Part shown: piece after piece, positions 1 to 10,600 of the stretch
How positions within the stretch are numbered: position 1 is the first letter of the stretch
Layout of the letters: the number at the start of each line of letters is the position of its first letter
From: CAYZQH01 sp050300015
GTDB lineage: Bacteria > Pseudomonadota > Gammaproteobacteria > Pseudomonadales > Cellvibrionaceae
Reading direction: 5' to 3'
NCBI GenBank assembly: GCA_050300015.1
Contig: JBNKWZ010000029.1
Span: forward strand, 1-64,000
Length of the DNA stretch: 64,000 nucleotides
Notes under the pieces: generated by a model
The model's input: the letters and a program-made list of their open reading frames with translations, nothing else
The model's database searches: none
Told to the model about the DNA's origin: nothing
Position numbers and translations under genes: made by a program

Positions 1-122
1 CATCAAAAAAGCCACTAAAGAAAGGTGAGTCATTAAAGGATCGAGCTCGAAATGATTTGGAATTAATCAAATCAAATAAAGCACTCATACGATCGTTTTT
101 TCGAGAACCCAATGTATCCTTC

Positions 123-140
123 GCTGCGGCTTAGGTAGTA
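123..140. repeat. 18-bp dispersed repeat, inverted copy at 38796-38813
   Basis: This 18-base string is the exact reverse complement of 38796-38813, and about 7 of the next 10 bases also agree. The second copy begins where the IS5-type transposase homology stops. It may be the edge of an older repeated element. The rest of 1-218 shows no supported gene. Confidence 0.4.
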
Positions 141-218
141 TGTAGGGTCGTAAGGAAACTTAAAGCTCATTAATGATGAGTTCAAAGCAAATAGCGGATT
201 TTGTGATTTTTACCGTGT

Positions 219-506
219 TCAGCTGGCTTCAGGGGGTTTTCCTTGGCGCTCCAAAGTCTTCACTCGCTGAATAAATGCATCTAATGCAAAGGCGTTTGGT
301 GCATCAACGGTACATTGGCTGTGAAACTGAATGTTCACCGTCACAGCCTCATCGCGCAGTGTCACGTTATAACCATCGTATCCTGGATCCGCATACAGGC
401 CGTTTAGCCAGTATTCCGCATCAGTGTGAGCCCCCTGATCAACCACCATCTGAAAAACGTTGAGCAATCGCTTTACGTCAATTTTGCTTTCTAGTTCAGT
501 GTTCAT
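219..506 (-). CDS. Small conserved-type protein, resembles DUF3081
   Basis: A 95-residue soluble protein with no signal peptide or membrane segment. A leading helix (LLNVFQMVV) is followed by a glycine/tyrosine-rich middle (DGYNVTLRD) and an FHSQ segment. From memory this order resembles the small gammaproteobacterial DUF3081 family, whose function is unknown. I chose the ATG at 506 over an in-frame TTG at 512; neither has a strong ribosome-binding site. Two tlpA/Rhs genes follow on the other strand, so nothing in the context suggests a role. Confidence 0.55.
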   Translation of the reverse strand: MNTELESKIDVKRLLNVFQMVVDQGAHTDAEYWLNGLYADPGYDGYNVTLRDEAVTVNIQFHSQCTVDAPNAFALDAFIQRVKTLERQGKPPEAS

Positions 507-1119
507 TATCAATAAACCAGCAGGTTATGCTTTGTGGATGTGAGTGTTTGACTTCATATCGGTTAGAAAGTTTTGGGGCAATCAAACACGTTCAGATTTC
601 CGCTAGTTTTAAACGCTCGAGTAGAGTATGGCACCGAATAGGGTGAGGGTAGCTGAAATACTTGGCGGCCAAAAAGCAGGCAATATGGTTGAATAGTGAT
701 TTCTTCCAGTCGACTAGATAACCTCAGGATACGTTTGAAGGTCAATAAAACTCACTTAACTAATGCTTGTTCCATGCCACAAGTCGTCGGTTGAAATGGT
801 CTCGAATGTTTAATAACTAGCCACATAGTGGGGATATCCTCGGTTGCTAAATATTTTTTTAATTGGTTCTCGGCTAACAAACACTGTTCATATTGGCCCC
901 TAATGCCAAACAGCCATTTCGAAGTGAGGACTGCATTTGTTGCGGTATAACATTTATTTATATGTATGTTTTTCAATAGGCTAACTGGCATTGAAAGGTT
1001 TTTTTGAAATTTTCTATTGAATGCGCGAGTTAGCTGGATTATAGTCATAAAAATGATTTAAAAAAACACGGCGCCAATTTATCGAGCATTGGCCTTCACA
1101 AAATACTTAAGGAGAGAGT
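507..1119. other. Intergenic region without a supported gene
   Basis: About 600 bases, AT-rich. Minus-strand open frames at 563-745 and 752-1048 have no recognisable domain, no convincing ribosome-binding site and an unconvincing composition. The promoter for the downstream tlpA-like gene presumably lies near the right end. I see no repeat or RNA gene. Confidence 0.5.
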
Positions 1120-1611
1120 ATGCCTCGCCGAGTGTTTGTTTCTTTTTTTGTTCTCGTATTTTCCCTTTTCGTTTCCTCCAGTAATGCTGCTCCCTCCAAG
1201 TCCAAATATGATTTCAATTTGCCCAGCATCAGTGAAAAGAAAACAAAATTGTCAGATTATTCAAACAAAGTTGTAGTTGTCACTTTTTGGGCGTCTTGGT
1301 GTGAACCCTGTAAACGACAAATTGCCTGGTTGAAAAAACTTCAAGGCGATTTGGCCACCAGTAGTTTAGTCATAGTCGCCATTAATGAAGATTTCGAACA
1401 AGGCAGTGCAAACAAATTCCTACAGCGACATGGAACATTCAACTTCCCCACACTTATTGATAAAAACCATAAAACCTTCGAGAGGTTTGGCGCAAAGTCG
1501 CCTGCAGCGCTATATGTCTTTGATCGAGACGGTGAATTGTTGTTCGAGGTAGAGGGTTCATATCCTCAGATACAAGAGACAGTCGAAAAAATAATACGCG
1601 AAGCAATTTAG
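1120..1611 (+). CDS. TlpA-like thioredoxin-fold protein, exported
   Basis: A 163-residue TlpA/ResA-type disulfide oxidoreductase. Residues 1-24 form a Sec signal peptide (basic start, hydrophobic core, SNA-A site), so it should act in the periplasm. The thioredoxin domain follows, with the active site WASWCEPC near residues 58-65 and a cis-proline loop (KSPAAL) near 128. The CxxC residues are EP, typical of TlpA-family reductases that serve cytochrome c maturation or copper-centre assembly. An AGGAGAG ribosome-binding site precedes the ATG. The giant Rhs gene starts 67 bases downstream on the same strand, so the two may be co-transcribed; whether it acts on that cysteine- and CxxCH-bearing protein is only a guess. 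Confidence 0.85.
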   Translation: MPRRVFVSFFVLVFSLFVSSSNAAPSKSKYDFNLPSISEKKTKLSDYSNKVVVVTFWASWCEPCKRQIAWLKKLQGDLATSSLVIVAINEDFEQGSANKFLQRHGTFNFPTLIDKNHKTFERFGAKSPAALYVFDRDGELLFEVEGSYPQIQETVEKIIREAI

Positions 1612-1678
1612 CCAGTATTTTCAACCCCCCAATTCTTTCATTCGAAGCAAAAATTCTTAATGCAGGAGCGCGCCACTC

Positions 1679-4600
1679 ATGGCTTTCAATGTGCGAGTAT
1701 CTATTAGAAAGTTAACCCGTAATCTCATTTTGAGTGCCAGCGGATTTGGACTATTGCCGTTAGCAGTTGCGGATGACTCTTTGGGCGTGGCAGCAGGTTT
1801 TAATGCCTTTATAAAGGGGGACTTCCAATCGCAATGGACAGATATGCAAGGCCGTTTGGCAGCAGGAGGAAGTGTTAACTTAGATGGTTATGGCTTGGCA
1901 TCGACCATTACTCTGTCTGCAGAGGTCCATTCTTTAGTGGCGGGTGGAGATATTACTTTTGCCAACGGTATGATTTATGCTGGTAGTGTGATCACAACCG
2001 GCAGCGCAGCAGGGCTTGGGGATTCTGTGCGCGATGTGATGCAGGTGGGTAGCACAGTAGAAGAAGTCAATGCTTTACCCATTGACTTCGCTGCACAGTT
2101 TACCTACTTATCGGAAATTTCCAATCTGTTGGCAAGCGCAATCCCGACTGGCACCACCACTTTTCAGTGGGGGGGTGTCAATTTTGTGGGGGACTGCGAA
2201 AGTACTATACAAGTGTTTGACGTAGATGGTGCAGCATTACGTTCGTCCAGTTCCCTAAGCCTTTCTTGTATTCCCGAAGATGCAACGGTGGTGTTTAATA
2301 TTGATGGGTTGCAACCTGGTTTAGAAAACATAGGCCTTGCTACGCTGCAGCCAATGGCCAATAAAATTCTCTGGAATTTTTATGAGGCTGAATCTTTACA
2401 CTTCGCTAGTGTTGGTGTGGAGGGCTCCATCCTGGCGCCCGGAGCGACGATTGCCTCCCCCTGGGGTTATGTAAATGGCACTGTGATAGCAAAATCATGG
2501 TCCGGGTATATGGAGTTACATCACGTCCCATTTGAGGGGGAAATAGCCTCTCTGTTACCGTCGGAAGCGCCCACGATTATTTCTCCACCCGTTACCGTCG
2601 GCTACGAAAACACTCCGTATATTTATGATGTTGAAGCCATCGATGAAGACATGGGTGATGTCTTGACTTACACCATCGATTCGGCCCCCCTGGGTTTTTC
2701 AATCGAGTCTGACACAGGTGTTATTTCCTGGCTGAACGCCGAAGAACATGTGGGGGCTGTGGCCGAGATTAATCAACAATGTTATGTGGTGCCAACGGGT
2801 TCTGTGAGCGTGATCGAAGAGGGCGATCCCATTCCAGATGAGAGAATTGCGGTTATATCACCTCTTTTTAAACGTGTAAAAGAAGCATTGGAGGTTTCAT
2901 CTGAATACGTTGCTCGTGAATCTGTCGCTTGGAACCCGCAAGATCGGAACTGCATCGGTTGTCATATTCAAACGCAAAGCTTATTGGGTTTGGAAACTTC
3001 AATCGACAAAATAGAAGTCGATGAAGATGCCATCGCTTTTTTAGTGGATAAACTTTTTGACAACCGACGAGAAAATGGCACTATCACGAGTCACGAACAT
3101 ACAACTATCTATTTAAACAACCAAACATCGCTCGCTCTGTGGTCTCTCACTTTTTATCCGGATCATTCTTACACCTTTGATGCAAGAATTAATGCACTTA
3201 ACTTTTTTAACGGTCGTGTTGTGACATCTGGCGCGTTGCGTTATTGGCAATACGATCACGATACCGGCTGGATGAATAATAATTTACCTGTGACTGCGTT
3301 GGTCAGTCAGGCCGGCACGCATTTATTAGACGATCTGTTAGATTTAACCATTGAACCGACTGAGCAACAGCTCGCTACTTTGCAAGCTTTTGAGCAGTCG
3401 GTTCCATTCCTGGCGCGGTATTTCTTGAATAATTATGCCATTCCCAATGCGGATGTCACCCAATCTGCGTTTCGCTTAATTGGTTTGGCCGAATTAAAGC
3501 GCTATATCACAGATGTGGAGTTATTAATTGAGGTTAACTCTGCTATCGAATACCTGGATACGTACCTGCGCTCCATTCAGCTCGAGCAGGGCGGTTGGCC
3601 TTATTACACTTACTACAATTACCCTTCGCCGGTGGCAAGTGCCTGGGTTGGTATCGCACTAAATTTCTTAAAGCCGGGGTTAACCGATCCGGTGGTGACG
3701 CGCAATATTGAATATTTATTGAATGCGCAATTTGTCACTACTGATGGTAATAACGGTACATGGCAAGACCCTATCTTTGCGCAGACGCGCTTGGCAACCA
3801 CAAGTTTAGTTATGGCGTACCTGCCTATTGCACTGGATTTCCTGGGTAATCCCGATCTCAATATCAAAGCCTTATCGCTGACAGATCAGGGCGATTTGTA
3901 CGAATTGTCTGCGACCGTAAGCAACCGAGGCATTAAAGATATTACCAGTAATTCTACTATCCACTTTTACGCTGGCGCCGATGCTACTGGAACTTATCTG
4001 GGGTCTACCTCTGTGCCTGCGCTAAAAAGTGGGGAAAGTGCTGCAGTGAGTCTGGCTTTAACCGATGTCACAGCAGTGGGAGTAGGTATATTTGCCGAAG
4101 TAATTCCGAGTTCGGAAGTGGAAGAATGTGAAATTGGCAACAATTCCCGTCGCGCCGCGATTATTCGTCACAGAGTAACCGATCAGCGTGGTCTTTTTGA
4201 TACGCAAATGTATTCATTAACAGTAGAAGACACTAATTCGTCACCGGTTATTACAAGTAGCGCCGAGTTCACACACCAGCAAGGCCAGGTTAAAAGCTTG
4301 CAAGTGAAAGTGGCCGATAATGATATTGGCGACGCCTCTACATTTGAATTGGTGGATGCGCCAAACGGTATATTTATAAATCCTCAAAGTGGCCAAATTT
4401 TGGTGGATGGCGAGCAATTGGAGCCCGGTGAATACAGCTTCACTGTGCGCGTTACTGATTTGCGTGGCGGCATGGACGAGCAAATTATTGCGCTGACCAT
4501 CGCTGAAAACTTGCCGCCTGAAATTGTTAGTACCCCCGTACAGCAGGTTTTGGAGGGTGCTCAATACCAATACCCTGTGAAAGCCATAGATCCAAATAAT

Positions 4601-7600
4601 GATGAATTGAAGTACTCCATTGTGACCGGTACGCCGGCTGTCGTAATAGAAAATGTTACTGGCTTGACTACATCTTATAGCGACTCCCCTTTGGAAAGTA
4701 TTCGAAATCAAAATGCTTATTGTGAGCGTGAACCTACAAACGCGCCATTCGAGGCACCTACCTTAAAATGGCATTGGAGCGGAAGTAATGTAAATGCGGG
4801 CTATAGCCAAGTTATGGCTGCTCCCATCGTCGTTCAATTAAATGATGATAATGGAGATGGGTTTGTAGATTTGGAAGACACTCCAGATGTCGTTTTCACT
4901 TCTTACTCAGCAAATAACTACTATAGTCCAGGCGTTTTAAGGGCTGTAAGTGGTAGCGATGGAGAAGAAATATGGGCCTCTGATGTGCTTCCAACAGCAT
5001 TTTACTCCCCAGCGGCAGCAGATATTGATGGTGATGGTTTGGTCGAGATTGTTATTGGAGGAGGGCATCAGCGAGGGGCGAAATATCTTTTAGCGTACGA
5101 AAACGATGGAACCTTGAAATGGCAGGTATCAACTGATCGAACAGGAACACCTTATATTGCTGATATAAATGCTGATGGAACCGTAGAGATAATTTATGGA
5201 GGCGCAGTTTTTGACGCTTCAGGAAATTTAATGTGGGGCAAGGAGCGAGACGGAATGAGCCTTGCTTTTGATGTTGATTTAGATGGTAATCAGGAAGTAT
5301 TTATTGCCGGAAATTTGTATACCCATCAAGGAGATCTTATATGGTCGTACAGTTTGGGAGGTATATCTTGGGGTAATTTCGCAGCCATCGGCAATTTTGA
5401 CTCAGACGACTACCCTGAAATTGTCCTTAAAAGCAATATCAACAATATCGTAATTCTTGATAATGATGGATCTGTTTTGGCTGGCCCAGTAAGTGTGCCT
5501 GGTGGTGGTGGAGGCGCTGTAACTCTAGCCGATATGGACTTAGACGGTTGGCCAGAGATCGGCATTGCTGGTGCAAGTAACTATGTGATATTTGAGTCAG
5601 ATCTAACTATCAAGTGGCAATCCCCAACACAAGATTTAACCTCTTATGCAACGGGTTCCACTGTCTTTGATTTTGATGGCGACGGGCGCGCGGAGATTAT
5701 TTATGCTGATGAAATTAATCTGAGGGTCTACGATGCTCTCGATCAAAAAGTACTTTTAGAAATACCTAACTCTTCTGGAACGCTATTCGAGTATCCAGTT
5801 GTATCGGACATCGATAATGATGGCCATGCAGAATTGATTGTTGTAGCGAATAATTCATATTTTGCTGGTGTGAATGGTGTTCGAGTCTTTGAATCAGCCA
5901 ATGATTCCTGGGTCTCAACCCGATCTATTTGGAACCAATATCACTACCACATAACTAACATCAACGACGACGGAACTGTTCCACAACATGAGGAGCCCAG
6001 TTGGTTAACCCACAACACCTACCGTTTAAATACCTTTGCCGATCGCTCGGCATTAGCATTGGCAGATTTGGCACCTTTTGATTTGGCTTACAATGACACT
6101 ACCCAATCTTTAAGTGCAGTTATTTATAATCGAGGTTTGGTTGCCACGGATGGGGATGTAACCGTTAATTTTTACAACGGCGACCCTCAAAACGGTGGCG
6201 TTTTGATTGGTGAAAATTCTTTGAGTACTTTGAGTGCGGGCGCCTCCGTTACCACGGCCGTCACTGCGGCACCTGAAGCATTGTTGGATGAAATTTTTGT
6301 AGAAGTGGTAAATGCCGGCAGCGATGAATGTATTACTGAAAACAATATCACGTCTGCGCGAAAAGTAGTGGTGTCTGCGGTAGATGAAGGTGGCTTAAGT
6401 GATGAGCAAACCTTCCTCTTGAGTGTGGTTAACCAAAATGATTTCCCTTCAATTATTAGTGCTGCCAATACCACGGTTGCTGCAGGTCAAGTCACTACTG
6501 TTCAGGTTGAAGTAAGTGACCCTGACTTAGGCGATGCGTTTACCTACACATTATCCGGTGAACCTACAGGTGTGCGCTTAAACGCACGAAGCGGCCAGTT
6601 AACTTTGGATACCAGTTCGCTTGCTGAAGACGTGTATACCTTTACAGTACGCGTAGAAGATCTAGCGGGTGCTTTTGCAGAGCAAATCTTTGTATTAACC
6701 GTAACCACACCGGATAACCTTGCGCCCGAATTCGTTTCCACGCCCTCGGTGTCAACCTCCGCCTTAAGCGTTTGGGCATACACAGCGCAAGCCGTCGATC
6801 CCGATGGCGATGCCATTCAGTATGGCTTGGATACCAAGCCCTTTGGCATGACCATTGATGGGGTGACGGGTGACCTGCAATGGGAACCAAGCTTTGAACA
6901 ATTAGGCGATCACATCGTAGATGTGGTGGCTTTAGATGAAAGAGGTGCGTCCACCCATCAGCGGTTTATTGTGAGTGTATCGGACCCGTATGCGGGTAAT
7001 TTGCCTCCTCAAATCACCAGTCAGCCTCAAGGCAGTGCAGTGGCCGGTGTGCAATTTGTTTATAACCTGATCGCGGTAGACCCGGATCAAGACCGACTGA
7101 GTTACACTTTAACTAACGGTGTAGGCAATATGGCGCTTGATGTGCATGGTCAATTTACCTGGACGCCGGATGTAGCCATGATCGGCCGCACTTTTGTAAT
7201 TTCCATCTCAGTAACGGATGGCCGCGGCGGCAGCGCCACGCAACAAATTCGGTTACCGGTTAATGAACCCGTTAATCATCCGCCGAGCTTTGTCAGTGAG
7301 CCTGAGACCCAAATATTACTAGGCGATATTTACACCTATCAAACGGTCGCGGAAGATGCCGATGGCGATGCAGTCACCTATCAATTTGGTGGTGCAAAAC
7401 CCAATGGCATGACTATGAGTTCCGCCGGGTTTGTGCAGTGGGAGCCTGCCGCTGGGCAGGCAAATCAAGCCTTCGAAGTGGTCATTGAGGCCGCTGACGC
7501 GCGCGGTGTAACCGCTACCCAAACGTTCTGGGTAGCGGTAAATGTGCCACAACAACCCAATGCAAACCCTTATTTTGTCAGCGCACCTACATCGCCTGCC

Positions 7601-10600
7601 TTTATTGGGCAAACCTATGCTTACCAAGCGCTTGCAAAAGATGCTGATAACGACGCATTAACCTACAGTTTAGTGCAGCCGTTAAACACGGATATTCAAA
7701 TGTCCGCCGATGGCCTCTTAACTTGGGTGCCCACAGCTGAGCAGGAGGGTGAGCACACGGTTGCGATTGCGGTAAGCGATGGCAAAGCCGTAATCACGCA
7801 AACATATACCTTGGCTGTGGTACCCGCACCACAAACGGGAGAAAACCATTACCCTGAAATTATCAGTGTGCCCGCGAGTGAGCTGCTGGCGGGGTCGCAG
7901 TACAGTTACCAGGTAATAGCGACCGACCCAGATAATGACCCGCTAAGTTTTGAGTTGCTTAACTCCACCATTGCAGAGGTGACATTGAGCACCTCTGGGT
8001 TACTCTCCTGGCAATCCACTCTCGAACAAACTGGCATTCAAGAGTTTAGAGTGAAAGTCTCTGATGGAGAGTTGGCTGTGGTTCAAACTTGGACAGTGGC
8101 CGTATGGGATGAGTACCCACCGCTGCGCCTGTTCCTTGACGTCAGTCCCGCGCAAGTCAGCGCTGGCGACACGGTAACCATCACCGTTGCAACAACCGGT
8201 GGTAGTGAAGCGCCCACGAAAACCCTGTTTGTGGATGGCTTTGAAGTGCTGCTTGACAATAACAATCAAGCAGTGGTGCCTGCGTCGGCCTTTGGCATAC
8301 ACCATGTGGTTGCAACTGCCGTAGCGGGTGAGGAATCCCTCGAGTCAACTGACCAGTTTCTGGTGTTGGACCCGAGCGACGTTACGCCGCCCACTGCGGA
8401 GATTCAAACCCCTGAAGAAACGGCCATTATCACTGCGCCCACACCAATACTGGGTTCTGTGCAGGACGATAACCTTGCGAAATACGAGCTTTTCGTTGCA
8501 CCAAAAGGCACACAACAATGGCAATTGATTGCTTCGGGCGAACAAACTGTCAGTGATGCCGAGCTCGCTACCTTCGACCCTACAATGATGCTTAATGGCA
8601 CATATTCAATCCTACTGTTAGCTACCGACGCCAACGGCCAAACCGCACAAGACAGTGTGACAGTGATTGTGGATGGCGAAATGAAGGTCGGCCACTTTTC
8701 AATCACATTCGAGGATGTGAGTATTGATCTTGCAGGCATTCCAGTGCGTGTCACGCGTACCTACGATACTCGCCGAAAAGCGGAGTCTCTAGACTTTGGT
8801 TACGGCTGGAGTGTGGATTACCAGAATGTGCGAATCCAAGAGTCGCGCGCCTTAGGCTTCAGCTGGCAAAACAACTATTACCGCAATGGCTTTTTCGGTG
8901 ATTGGTGTATTCAACCCAACGGCGACCCGATGGTGACCATCCGTTTGCCAGATGGTCAGGTGGAGCGCTTCAAGGCCAAGGCAAACCCAGAGTGCAGCTC
9001 CTTGGTCGCCACTGTTTACGCAACCCTGACGTTTGAACCTCAAGCGGGCACCTACTCGACGCTTGAGCAAAATGACTACGGTCAATTGCGTTTAACCAAC
9101 GGCAATATCGTTGACCTGGGTGATGAAAATACCTACGAGAATGGCGTCGACCCGCACAGCTACACGCTTACCACCAAAGACGGCATGATTTACCACTTGG
9201 ATCAAAACTTTGGTATCCGCCGTATTGAAGAACCAGGCGGAAACTACGTCACTTACACCGACAACGGAATAGTGCACAGTGCAGGCTATGCGGTGGATTT
9301 TGAGCGTGACGCCAAAGGACGTATCGTGGCACTCGTGCTACCTGACGGCCGCCGTCGCGATTACGCCTACGGCCTAATGGGTGATTTGATGTCCGTTACC
9401 GATTTTTCCGGTGATGAGACAACTTTCGATTATCTCAGCCGTATTCCTCACTATTTGGATGAAATTGTTGATCCTCGGGGTGTGACGGCAACGCGGATGG
9501 AATATGACGAAGACGGCCGTCTGATCGCGATGATCGATGCCGAAGGCAACCGTGTTGAATATGACCACGATATCGAAGGCCGTACCTCATTAATTAAGGA
9601 CGCGCGCGGAAATCAAACCTTGTATGTGTACGACGACAGTGGGCGAGTACTTCTTGAGACCAATGCTCTGGGGGAAACCATCAGTAGAACTTACAACCAA
9701 GTGGGTGATGTACTGACCGAGACCAACCACCTGGGTGAAACGCGCAGCTGGACCTATGACGATCGAGGAAACACTTTGACTGAAACGGATCCATTAGGGA
9801 ATACCACCTCTTATACCTATGACGATCAGAATCAAATTGTCAGCGAGACCAATGCTCTGGGTATCACCTCCTATACCAATACTTACAATAATCGAGCACG
9901 AAAACTGTCGAGTACTACCGATGCGCTGGGTAATACCACTGTCTTCCATTGGGACGTCGGTGTAGGGAATCCAGATATATGCCAGACCGGCAACAGTCGT
10001 GGATATACCGATGCTCTGGGTAACCAACACATTTTCAAATTGGTTTGCCTTGGTCCACTTGCGGGTACGCAAAACGGTACGGTGGATGCAAACGGTGTGA
10101 CGACAACCTATGGCTTAGACAGTGCAGGACGTCGTACCTCGGAAAAAACGACTCGCACGGAATTAAACGGCAACACTGTTGAATTGATTACTCGTTACGA
10201 ATACGACGCAGAAGATCGAATTATTAAAACCACTCTACCTGATGGTACCGTTACGCGTACCGAGTACAACAATATCGACCAAGTCACTGCAGAGGTGGAT
10301 GCAGAAGGTCGTCGTACAGAATACGTCTATGACGATCGCGGACAGCAAACCCAAGTGTTGCATCACGATGGAACTACGGAAAGTAAAACCTACGATGCAG
10401 CCGGTAACCTGTTAACGGAAACAGACCGTTTGGGACGCGTGACCACCTATGAGTACGATGCCAATAATCGCCAGATCTTGGTGACCTATTCAGATGGAAC
10501 ATCCATGCAAACCGAATACGATGCAGCTGGCAGAGTGGTGGCCACAATCGATGCCATGGGAGCGCGAACAGAGACAGAGTACGATGCGGCTGGCCGCAGA

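Noticed and set aside
752..1048. 98-codon minus-strand frame
   Set aside because: No family, no ribosome-binding site, AT-rich chance-like composition.
4241..4711. 156-codon minus-strand frame inside the Rhs gene
   Set aside because: Opposite a well-supported domain region; no domain of its own.
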